Assembly: GCA_033875255.1 (NCBI GenBank)
Contig: JAWZSN010000031.1
Coordinates: forward strand, 1-60,020
Source of the DNA: Marinimicrococcus sp033875255
GTDB taxonomy: Bacteria; Pseudomonadota; Alphaproteobacteria; Geminicoccales; Geminicoccaceae
Length of the DNA: 60,020 bases
Direction: 5' to 3'
Shown here: piece after piece, positions 44,641-51,523 of the stretch
Layout: each line of letters starts with the position of its first letter
Numbering within the stretch: the stretch's first letter is position 1
The notes under the pieces: generated by a model
What the model was told of the DNA's origin: nothing
Seen by the model: the letters and a program-made list of their open reading frames with translations, nothing else
The model's database searches: none
Made by a program: the position numbers and the translations under genes

Positions 44641-45132
44641 GCTGGTTGCCGGCTCGGCGCCGGCGGCCGCCGCCTCCAGCGCGCCGATGTCGATGCGGCC
44701 CATGCCCAGCATGGCCCGCATGACGCGCTCGGCGGCCTCCCCGTCATCCGAGGCCAGCAGCTCGTCCAGCCGGCGCGGGATCACCTGCCAGGAGAGACCG
44801 AAGCGGTCCTCGCACCAGCCGCACCGGCCCGCCGCGCCGCCATCGGCAGTGAGCGCCTGCCAGTAGCGGTCGAGCTCGGCCTGGCTCTCGCACTCGATGC
44901 GCAGCGAGACCGCCGGCGTGAAGGGGAACTGCGGGCCGCCATTGATGCCCGAGAAGCGCTGGCCCTTGAGCGTGAACTCGACCACCAAGACCTCGCCCTT
45001 GGCCGTCGAGGGATTGTCGGCCGGCGCGCGCAGGACGCAGTCGATCCGGCTGTCCGGGAAGATGGCGGCATAGAACGCCGCTGCTTCCTCGGCCTTGCCG
45101 TCGAACCAGAGGCTGGGCGTGATGCTCGACAT
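44638..45132 (-). CDS. VOC-family protein (PhnB-like, 3-dmu-9_3-mt domain)
   Basis: The 164-residue protein has the paired beta-alpha-beta-beta-beta modules of this glyoxalase-like family. Diagnostic stretches are PSLWFDGKAEEAAAFYAAIF, PDSRIDCVLRAPADNP, VEFTLKGQRFSGINGGPQF and CGWCEDRFGLSWQVIPRRL-DELL. Biochemical role is not established; it is not a methyltransferase despite the historical domain name. ATG 45132 (MSSITPSLWF) fits the family start. It is convergent with the FNT gene. The 286 bases upstream, to the next gene, show no further coding sequence. Confidence 0.88.
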   Translation of the reverse strand: MSSITPSLWFDGKAEEAAAFYAAIFPDSRIDCVLRAPADNPSTAKGEVLVVEFTLKGQRFSGINGGPQFPFTPAVSLRIECESQAELDRYWQALTADGGAAGRCGWCEDRFGLSWQVIPRRLDELLASDDGEAAERVMRAMLGMGRIDIGALEAAAAGAEPATS

Positions 45133-45418
45133 GCGCTCATCCGTTCGGTGGTGGGTCGTGGCGGTCACGCGGCGCGCGCGGCGCCGACCGCGCCACCGGT
45201 ACCACATCGCGGCCGCACGCCGTCAACGCGCTGCGGCCCGCTCCGGCCATCGTTTATATCGCAGCCGCTTGCCCGCAGGCATCGGAAGCGGCAAGAGTGA
45301 TCATGGATCACTCCTGATCGCACAGTGCGCCCCCGCACGTCGCCGCCAACACCAGCCTCCCCGCCGCCGCTGCCCGGCGACAGTCGGGACAAAAGAGGCC
45401 TCAACAGGGAGGAGCCGC

Positions 45419-46891
45419 ATGCAGACCGGCGTATGGATCAGCCTCATCGTCTATTTCGCGGCGATGCTGGGCATCGGCTTCTATGCGTGGCGCAAGTCCA
45501 CCGCCAGCAACGAGGAATACATGCTGGGCGGGCGGAACCTGCCGCCGGCGGTGGCGGCCCTCTCGGCCGGCGCCTCGGACATGTCGGGCTGGCTGCTGCT
45601 GGGCCTGCCCGGCGCTCTCTACGCCGCCGGCCTGGTCGAGGCCTGGATCGGCATCGGGCTCTTCATCGGGGCACTGGTCAACTGGATCGTCGTGGCACCG
45701 CGGCTGCGCGAGCAGACCGAGCGCTACGGCAACTCGCTGACCATCCCCGAGTTTCTCGCCAACCGCTTCTCCACCCGGGCCACCACGCTCCGCATGGTCT
45801 CGGCCGTGATCATCGTCGTGTTCTTCGCGGTCTACACCGCCTCGGGCCTGGTGGCCGGCGGCAAGCTCTTCTCCTCGGCCTTCGGCGGCAGCTACCAGGC
45901 GGGCATCTGGCTCACGCTCGGGATCGTCCTCGCCTACACGGTGATCGGCGGCTTCCTCGCCGTCTGCCTCACCGACTTCGTCCAGGGCCTCATCATGATG
46001 CTGGCGCTGATCATCATGCCGGCCGTGGTGCTCTATGCCGGCGAAGGCGGCGGCTTCTCCCAGGCGGGCCAGACCCTCGCCGGCGTCGAGGGCTTCACCC
46101 TTTCCTGGTGGACCGCGGACATGACCCTCATCGGCTGGCTCTCGCTCATGGCCTGGGGCCTGGGCTATTTCGGCCAGCCGCACATCATCGTCCGCTTCAT
46201 GGCGGTGCGCACCGTCCGCGAGGTCCCCACCGCCCGCAACATCGCCATGGCCTGGATGGCCATCTCGCTGGCCGGCGCCATCGGTGTGGGCATGCTGGGC
46301 CGCGCCTATGTCGAGCGCAGCGGGATCACGCTGGAGGACCCCGAGACCATCTTCATCCTGCTGGCCGAGACCCTGTTCCCTGCCCTGATCACCGGCTTCC
46401 TCTTCGCGGCCCTCCTCGCCGCCATCATGTCCACCGTCTCGAGCCAGCTCCTCGTCTCCTCCTCCTCGCTGGCCGAGGACTTCTACAAGCTCTTCGTCAA
46501 CAAGGAGGCCAGCGACACCGCCCTGGTCAATGTCGGGCGCGCGGCCGTGGTGGCGGTGGGGGTCGTCGCAGCCCTCATCGCCAGCGACCCCGAGAGCAAG
46601 GTCCTGGGCCTCGTCGCCAACGCCTGGGCCGGCTTCGGCGCCGCCTTCGGCCCCCTCATGATCCTCTCCCTCACCTGGCACCGCATGACCGGGCTCGGCG
46701 CCGTGGCCGGCCTCGTCACCGGTGCGGTGACCGTCATCGTCTGGATAGCGCTGGGCTGGAGCGACAGCTTCCTCGGCGGCCCCGGCGTCTACGAGATCAT
46801 CCCCGGCTTCCTTCTGTCAGCAGCCGCCATCGTGGCGGTGAGCCTCGCGACGGAGGCCAGGGGCGAGTTCCGGCCCCTGCCCGCGGAGTAG
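45419..46891 (+). CDS. Sodium/solute symporter, PutP-like
   Basis: The 490-residue SSS-family transporter has about 12-13 helices. Its sequence closely follows sodium/proline symporters: NEEYMLGGRNLPPAVAALSA, GASDMSGWLLLGLPGALYAA, RLREQTERYGNSLTIPEFLA, AYTVIGGFLAVCLTDFVQGL, FGQPHIIVRFMAVRTVREVP and AAIMSTVSSQLLVSSSSLAE. Proline is the likely substrate by family resemblance. ATG 45419 follows GGGAGGAG at 4 bases. Copy C of the terminator-like repeat lies about 50 bases after the stop. Confidence 0.9.
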   Translation: MQTGVWISLIVYFAAMLGIGFYAWRKSTASNEEYMLGGRNLPPAVAALSAGASDMSGWLLLGLPGALYAAGLVEAWIGIGLFIGALVNWIVVAPRLREQTERYGNSLTIPEFLANRFSTRATTLRMVSAVIIVVFFAVYTASGLVAGGKLFSSAFGGSYQAGIWLTLGIVLAYTVIGGFLAVCLTDFVQGLIMMLALIIMPAVVLYAGEGGGFSQAGQTLAGVEGFTLSWWTADMTLIGWLSLMAWGLGYFGQPHIIVRFMAVRTVREVPTARNIAMAWMAISLAGAIGVGMLGRAYVERSGITLEDPETIFILLAETLFPALITGFLFAALLAAIMSTVSSQLLVSSSSLAEDFYKLFVNKEASDTALVNVGRAAVVAVGVVAALIASDPESKVLGLVANAWAGFGAAFGPLMILSLTWHRMTGLGAVAGLVTGAVTVIVWIALGWSDSFLGGPGVYEIIPGFLLSAAAIVAVSLATEARGEFRPLPAE

Positions 46892-46943
46892 ACGGGCGCG
46901 GCGGGCGTGCCGGACGGACGGCGGTGCGGCTGGTGGCGGTGGA

Positions 46944-46992
46944 GCCGCGCAAGGCGCTGCGCGCGGCTTTCTTTCTCCTTTCTCTCTGGGGT
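46944..46992 (+). terminator. Terminator-like dispersed repeat, copy C
   Basis: GCCGCGC (46944-46950) pairs with GCGCGGC (46961-46967) around AAGGCGCTGC. The tail is TTTCTTTCTCCTTTCTCTCT. It fits as terminator of the preceding symporter gene and is nearly identical in the hairpin to copy A. Confidence 0.7.
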
Positions 46993-47148
46993 TGAGCGGG
47001 AGGCGGGGTCAGCCGGCCTGCCCGGCCAACGCGCGGCAACGGAGCCGCGGCTCGGGTTCGTTTGTGCCGCGATGTCTTCCGAAGGCTCCTCACCCGCACC
47101 CCGCCCGGGCGGTGACCATCTGTTGATGTGACCTGGTGTCATTGACGG

Positions 47149-47361
47149 TCAGGTGGCGCGTTTGGCCGAGGCGCGGCGTGGGCGTAGGGCGCGGTTCAGC
47201 GGCGGCTCGGGTTCGTTCGTGCCGTCATCGGCGTAGTAGTCGGAGCGGCCGGGAAGGGCGGGAGTTGTGGCCTGGTCGTCGGGGCTCAGCTTCGTCTTTG
47301 TCACCCGCGAACCAGCCGGCGCAGCGGTCGGCTCTGCGATGGGCGCGGCAGGATCGACCAT
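47149..47361 (-). pseudogene. Internally deleted copy of the small TNEP-motif gene at 48119
   Basis: The 70-residue frame starts at ATG 47361 with GAGG 5 bases upstream, exactly as in its full-length relative. Its N-terminal part (VTKTKLSPDDQATTPAL) matches the first 40 residues of the neighbour (VAKTNLSPEDQATFSAL). Its end (DDGTNEPEPPLNRALRPRRA) matches the neighbour's C terminus, while about 130 middle residues are missing. The frame is still open, so a short protein could be made, but it looks like a deletion derivative. It lies 250 bases beyond the PutP-like gene and is separated from its relative by the 159-bp tandem repeat. Confidence 0.6.
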
Positions 47362-47544
47362 GGCTGCCTCGTACGCCGGGTGAAGGGTCATGTGAGGATA
47401 CCCCGTCAAAGGAATCAATTCCACATAGCAGTGCGGACGAAGCCGGCAGACCGGATGACGCTACGTTGGAGAGCAAATGTGTCAGCAATGTGTCAGGAGC
47501 CTTCGCCTTACGCCCACCGCTGCGCCTTGCCCTGGGACGCGGTC

Positions 47545-48012
47545 CACTGCCGTCCGGCCCGGTACGTTCACGCCGTCTTAACCCGCCTTTGTCATCCTGC
47601 TGGGGTGGGACTCCGCCGCCGCGGGATCCTGGCCGCGGCACCTCTCCCACCGTCCGGCAGAATGCACCGGCAGACGTTGAAGAACCGTGAACCGGCCGCG
47701 GCGGCCTGTTCGCCGGCCGGGGACGTCCACGCCGTCTTAACCCGCCTTCGTCATCCTGCTGGGGTGGGACTCCGCCGCCGCGAAACCCTGGCCGCTGCAC
47801 CTCTCCCACTGTCCGGCAGAATGCACCGGCAGACGTTGAAGAACCGTGAACGGCTCGCGACGATCTGCTCGCCGGCCGGAGACGTTCACGCCGTCTTAAC
47901 CCACCACTGTCATCCTGCTGGGGTGGGACTCCGCCGCCGGGGAATCCTCGGCGCGGCACCTCCTCCACCATTCCTGAGACTGGCACGGCGAAGGTAAAGG
48001 AACGGTGAACCG
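47545..48012. repeat. Tandem repeat of 159 bp, nearly three copies
   Basis: Copies begin with CGCCGTCTTAACCC at 47571, 47730 and 47889, an exact 159-base period. Shared landmarks are CATCCTGCTGGGGTGGGACT, CCGGCAGAATGCACC and GTTGAAGAACCGTGAAC. The first two copies are close to identical and the third is more diverged. The core CATCCTGCTGGGGTGG also matches dispersed elements near 57840 and 59940. The period is a multiple of three, so both strands carry repetitive open frames, which I do not treat as genes. Confidence 0.9.
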
Positions 48013-48050
48013 GGCGCGACTTCTCCATGGCTGGCGACAGGCGCCGGAAC

Positions 48051-48105
48051 GCGGTCTGCAAGGCGCTGCGCGCGGCTTTGCTTTCTCTCCTCTTTTGTCA
48101 GTTTG
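48051..48105 (+). terminator. Terminator-like dispersed repeat, copy D
   Basis: AAGGCGCTGCGCGCGGCTTT is followed by GCTTTCTCTCCTCTTTTGTCAG. The left arm has diverged (GCGGTCTGC), so the stem is weaker than in copies A and C. It is in plus orientation just beyond the 3' end of a minus-strand gene, so it does not terminate that gene. Confidence 0.55.
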
Positions 48106-48118
48106 CGGCGAGGCCGCG

Positions 48119-48736
48119 TCAGGCGGCGCGGCGGGCCGCGGCGAGGCGGCGGCGCTGGGCGCGGTTGGGGGGTGGGGCGGGTTCGTTTGTGCCGCGGTAT
48201 GTGGAGTGGGCGAGGAAGACGTCGGGTTCGTTCGTGTCGTCGTCGGCGAAGGGGTCGGGGGCGGCCAGCAGGCTGGCGAGGGCTGCCTGGGGATCGCGGG
48301 CAAGCTCGGCCTCGAACGCCGCCATCCGGGCGTCGAGGGACGTGAGAGGCATGGACGGGGCGAGGCCGGGGGCGGCGGCGCGGCGCTCGGCCTTGCTGGC
48401 CTCGAGCTCGCGGACGGCCTGACGAAAATCCTTCTCCAGCCGGGTCCGCCAGCGCGGCAGCACCGAGGCCGGCAGGCCCTTGCACGCCTCGCCGGCAAGC
48501 GCCGCCTCCACCACACGCTGCTCCAGCGCATCGGCCCACCGCCCCCGCAGCATCACCATCGCCATCTGCCCCACCCAGTGCGCCTCAACAGCACCTTCCG
48601 GCGCGTGCCGGCGGGCGAGATCGGCGAGCAGGGCGGAGAAGGTGGCCTGGTCCTCGGGGCTCAGGTTCGTCTTTGCCACCGGCGGTGCGTCCGGCGCAGC
48701 GGCGGGATCGGTGGCGGTCGCCTTGATGTCGGACAT
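48119..48736 (-). CDS. Protein of unknown function with TNEP...NRAQRR tail
   Basis: The 205-residue protein starts at ATG 48736 with GAGG 5 bases upstream. It is soluble and helical (VEAHWVGQMAMVMLRGRWAD, RTRLEKDFRQAVRELEASKA, MAAFEAELARDPQAALASLL). It ends with two DDTNEPD/RGTNEP motifs and the basic tail PPPNRAQRRRLAAARRAA. I do not recognise a named family; the NEP/NRAQRR tail is something I associate with small uncharacterised alphaproteobacterial proteins. A deleted copy lies at 47149. Good ribosome binding site, clean frame and a paralogue support it as real. The basic tail could bind nucleic acid, which is only inference. Confidence 0.65.
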   Translation of the reverse strand: MSDIKATATDPAAAPDAPPVAKTNLSPEDQATFSALLADLARRHAPEGAVEAHWVGQMAMVMLRGRWADALEQRVVEAALAGEACKGLPASVLPRWRTRLEKDFRQAVRELEASKAERRAAAPGLAPSMPLTSLDARMAAFEAELARDPQAALASLLAAPDPFADDDTNEPDVFLAHSTYRGTNEPAPPPNRAQRRRLAAARRAA

Positions 48737-48892
48737 GGCTGCCTCGCAGGCTGGAGGAATGGTGGTGCGAGGATAGCCTATTGAAGGAATAAATGCCATA
48801 TCGTGGCGCTGGCGAAGCCGGCTGGGCACACGTTCATGTTACCAGGTGCGATTACACGCCGACGGTTTGGGTCGGCGGCTGATGCCCGCCCC

Positions 48893-49001
48893 GAGAAAGG
48901 TTAAATCGGGTGGGTGTCCCCGGATTCCGGAGAAAGGTTAAATCGGGTGGGTGTCCCCGGATTCCGGCGTGGGTGTCCAAAGGTTAAATCGGGTGGGTGT
49001 C
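48893..49001. repeat. 37-bp tandem repeat (GGTTAAATCGGGTGGGTGTC type)
   Basis: Two perfect 37-base copies (48893-48929 and 48930-48966) are followed by a degraded piece and a third partial copy (48979-49001). On the minus strand the unit contains CCGGGGACACCCACCCGATT. The last partial copy is fused directly to a toxin gene and supplies its stop codon. Such GGGGACAC units are, in my experience, found near REP-associated or IS200-like transposases, but no transposase is present here. Confidence 0.85.
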
Positions 49002-49106
49002 GAACAGCTTGTCCATCCGGGCGGCCGCCAGCGGATCCTCGGCGGCGATGTGATCCCACACCTCCGCACGATCCCGGACCGCCTCCGGAGTCCAGAGAAC
49101 CCTCAC
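48984..49106 (-). pseudogene. RelE/ParE-family toxin, truncated by the 37-bp repeat
   Basis: GTG 49106 overlaps the antitoxin stop by 4 bases. The frame reads VRVLWTPEAVRDRAEVWDHI, then AAEDPLAAARMDKLFD, the standard N-terminal helices of ParE/RelE toxins (W-T-P-x-A-x-x-D, I-A-x-[ED]-[DN]-P-x-A-A). After about 36 residues it enters the repeat and stops at 48984-48986, giving 40 residues instead of the usual 90-100. The beta-sheet and C-terminal active region are gone, so it should be inactive. Confidence 0.8.
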
Positions 49107-49378
49107 TCCTTCCCCGCCCGGGCACGCCGGGCAGCGAACTCCGCTTCGACCTCCTCGTTCGGCACGAAGCTGCCGGCACGCATGGAAGCCCGCGCGGCTT
49201 CTACCTTGCGGCGCAGGAAGTCATGATGCGCGCGTTCCTCGCGCCGGCGCGCGACGTACTCCCGCATCAGCTCCCGGACCACCTGCGAGGCCGGGAGCTG
49301 ATCGGCCTCCGCCTCCGCCACGAACGCGTCACGCAGCTCCGGCTCCAGCGTCATCGTGAAAACCGCCTCTTTCGGCAT
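49103..49378 (-). CDS. Ribbon-helix-helix antitoxin of a ParD/RelB-like pair
   Basis: The 91-residue protein starts EAVFTMTLEPELRDAFVAEA, a ribbon-helix-helix DNA-binding start, and continues ADQLPASQVVRELMREYVAR and a charged C-terminal half (NEEVEAEFAARRARAGKE) that would wrap the toxin. It would bind its own promoter and neutralise the cognate toxin. ATG 49378 follows GGAGG at 6 bases. The partner toxin directly downstream is truncated, so this is an orphan antitoxin. A palindromic GTACGT patch upstream (about 49413-49420) is a possible operator. Confidence 0.85.
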   Translation of the reverse strand: MPKEAVFTMTLEPELRDAFVAEAEADQLPASQVVRELMREYVARRREERAHHDFLRRKVEAARASMRAGSFVPNEEVEAEFAARRARAGKE

Positions 49379-49497
49379 TCTGGGCCTCCGGGTTTCCGGG
49401 ATGCTGGCGAAGTATGTACGTGACGGTCGGTGCGCGGCAAGCGGGAGGGGGGAGTGCGCCCCTTGCTCCGACAGTGCACGCAGATGGCAGTTTATCA

Positions 49498-49767
49498 GCC
49501 GCAGCGCGTTCGCCATCACACGGAAAGATTGCTCAAATCGCTAATTGCGTAATGTGTCCCCGCGACTCCCCCCATCACACGGAAAGATTGCTCAATCGCT
49601 AATTGTGTGATGTGTCCCCGCGACTCAAATTGTGTGATGTGTCCCCGCGACTCAAATCGCTAATTGCGTAATGTGTCCCCGCGACGCCCCCCAGCCGCAG
49701 CGCGTTCGCCATCACACGGGAAGATTGCTCAATCGCTAATTGTGTAATGTGTCCCCGCGACTCCAAA
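49498..49767. repeat. Cluster of GTGTCCCCGCGACT repeats
   Basis: The block contains TGTGTCCCCGCGAC five times, with CACACGG-AAGATTGCTCAA and ATCGCTAATTG[TC]G modules in varying combinations. A 27-base stretch beginning CAGCCGCAGCGCGTTCGCC occurs at both ends, about 195 bases apart. It is AT-richer than the surroundings and separates the antitoxin promoter from the 3' end of the nuclease cassette. On the minus strand the units read CGGGGACACAT, sharing GGGGACAC with the 37-bp repeat. There is no gene here and no CRISPR-like regular spacing. Confidence 0.85.
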
Positions 49768-49784
49768 GCCGACGTCCGCTAATC

Positions 49785-50687
49785 TTACTTGGTCTTGGGC
49801 TTGCCAATGAGGTGCAGTTTACCGGTCTGGATCAGTTCCGCATGTAGCCGGACAATGTCGCCCGCAAGTGCATGCAGTTTTTCCACAACACGCCAGAAGC
49901 GTTCCGGCTGGGTGAGTTCCCAATCTTGGGGCACCCAACGGCGATCCACGTTCCCCTCCGTCGAGAACGTCTCAATGGCGATGACCTCAAGATATTCGCC
50001 CGCCTTCGCCCACAGCTCCATCTTCGCCGCTTCGATCTCGGGCGCGAGAAATGCCCGTTCCGGTGTGTTCCACTCGTAGCAGAACTCACGAAGCGGATCG
50101 AGCTTCGCAGCGGGGAACGAGAACCCCGCCATGTTGTGCTGATCGATGAAGCGAATGACACCGTTCGAATGAAGAAGCTGGGACAGTTCATCGAACAGCT
50201 TTTGGTCGTGCTCCCGCGCCCGGTCGGTAAGCGGCCCGAACTGCGGGAAGTGCTTGAAGAATACCGCGTCGTCAGAAGCTAGGTCTTGGCAGATGTCTTC
50301 CCAAAACAGGACAGCGACCGGAAACTTGCCGGCCTTTCGTCTTCCTTGGGAGATGAGGCGAACCTTCTCCTGAACGAAAGCGTCCCTCTTCCCAGTAGTG
50401 GCAATGTAAAGCGCGTCAAGATTGGGCCTGAATGTCTCCGCTTGCGCTATTTCCGATTTTATGGCGGCGAGAGTGATGCCGCCTACGGTATTCTTGACCT
50501 GAACGCCGACATGCCGCCCGCCATCAGAATGTCCGAAGATGTCAACGCCATCCTGGCGCTGGCCCTGTCGGCCGTGGCGGTACAAGTCGGTCGAGTTCCA
50601 CCGCAGCTTGACCGCCGAGAGCGCGATCTCTTCGAACTCATCCCATGAACGGGGCGGCGGGAGCACCACTCCTGCGAGCGTCGGCAT
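49785..50687 (-). CDS. PD-(D/E)XK-type nuclease-domain protein of the two-gene cassette
   Basis: The 300-residue protein has an N-terminal restriction-endonuclease-like domain. RSWDEFEEIALSAVKLRW supplies a helix glutamate, GRQGQRQDGVDIFG the metal-binding aspartate, and RHVGVQVKNT a Q-x-K motif. IATTGKRDAFVQEKVRLIS and FPVAVLFWEDICQDL follow. This layout is shared by Mrr-like and defence-associated nucleases. The C-terminal 150 residues (EFCYEWNTPERAFLAPEIEA, then WVPQDWELTQPERFWRVVEK) are helical and unrecognised. ATG 50687 overlaps the stop of the upstream gene by one base (TGATG), so the two are translationally coupled. GC content is well below the chromosome average, suggesting transfer. 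The nuclease role is inferred. Confidence 0.8.
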   Translation of the reverse strand: MPTLAGVVLPPPRSWDEFEEIALSAVKLRWNSTDLYRHGRQGQRQDGVDIFGHSDGGRHVGVQVKNTVGGITLAAIKSEIAQAETFRPNLDALYIATTGKRDAFVQEKVRLISQGRRKAGKFPVAVLFWEDICQDLASDDAVFFKHFPQFGPLTDRAREHDQKLFDELSQLLHSNGVIRFIDQHNMAGFSFPAAKLDPLREFCYEWNTPERAFLAPEIEAAKMELWAKAGEYLEVIAIETFSTEGNVDRRWVPQDWELTQPERFWRVVEKLHALAGDIVRLHAELIQTGKLHLIGKPKTK

Positions 50688-51478
50688 CAGGCTAACGCCC
50701 ATAGTGCGAGAGCAAGCCCAGCAATGCTGGCAACGCCGGCTACTACTTGGAAAGTCCTGTTCTCCCCCATCCAAAACAGGACAGCCCTTGCATGGCCGCC
50801 GCGCATTTCCCACCATGTCGTGTACGTCTTAAGATTACGGTCGTGAGCGCGGCCCGCGATGTTAGCGATCACGTCGACCTTGCGCAGTGTCGATTGGTGT
50901 AACGCCACAAAATCGCGGTTCTCGAATGCCTTGGCCTCTTGCTTACCGGTCAGGAAATCGCGTGGCGCTATGTCGTTCTTTTCTAGCAACTTCTCCATAC
51001 GCGGGTGATCGATATAGCCAACGCCGTATATGTCGATCAGAAGGCGCGAGAGATCGAACTTCTGTGCGTCATCCACGACATAGGGATCTCCCCCCAGCAC
51101 CTGGAAGCGGTGCTCGATTGCCTGGAACCCATAATTCGCGTCGCGCATGTTCCAGTGCAGGTATTTCATGCCGCGATGACTGCCAATATGCGCAAATAAT
51201 GCGATCAACATCTCTTTTTCAAGCTCGTCGTAATGCTGGTCGATTTGGGCGGAGGGTATCTTCCGACGTTCCGCGACTTGATGAATTGAAAAGGAAACTG
51301 TTTGGGCGGAATCGAGCTTGCGGAGTGCGATGGAGGTGATGCGAGGCGAGCTGCCATCGGGCCGCTCGTAAAAGCTCTCGCAGGAATAGTGGATGATCCA
51401 GACGTTCGCAGAATCACGGAAAAGCCCGTCAAGCGTGGCAAGGGAGGCACGCTGCCGCGCGGGATTGGGAGCAGCCAT
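50687..51478 (-). CDS. Membrane-anchored protein with possible RNase H-like fold, first gene of the cassette
   Basis: The 263-residue protein starts at ATG 51478 with GGGAGG 6 bases upstream. It has a soluble domain and a single C-terminal membrane helix (FQVVAGVASIAGLALALWAL). The soluble part suggests a DnaQ/RNase H-like order of elements: VWIIHYSCESF in the place of the D-x-E strand, then ITSIALRKLDSAQTVSF, MKYLHWNMRDANYGFQAIEH resembling exonuclease motif II, and FDLSRLLIDIYG. The first catalytic Asp is not evident, so it may be a degenerate fold or something else. It begins 45 bases after the polA stop on the same strand and is coupled to the nuclease gene downstream. I know no named family for it. 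Confidence 0.7.
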   Translation of the reverse strand: MAAPNPARQRASLATLDGLFRDSANVWIIHYSCESFYERPDGSSPRITSIALRKLDSAQTVSFSIHQVAERRKIPSAQIDQHYDELEKEMLIALFAHIGSHRGMKYLHWNMRDANYGFQAIEHRFQVLGGDPYVVDDAQKFDLSRLLIDIYGVGYIDHPRMEKLLEKNDIAPRDFLTGKQEAKAFENRDFVALHQSTLRKVDVIANIAGRAHDRNLKTYTTWWEMRGGHARAVLFWMGENRTFQVVAGVASIAGLALALWALA

Positions 51479-51523
51479 TACGAGCCTCCCTGTGAAAGAA
51501 GCGTACGCACGTTACGCCGCCCC

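Noticed and set aside
47225..48061. 278-codon minus-strand frame with 53-residue repeats
   Set aside because: It is explained by the 159-bp DNA repeat being a multiple of three; there is no translation signal and composition is biased.
49498..49767. CRISPR-like array
   Set aside because: Repeat modules vary in length and order, there are no regular unique spacers, and no cas genes are in the window.
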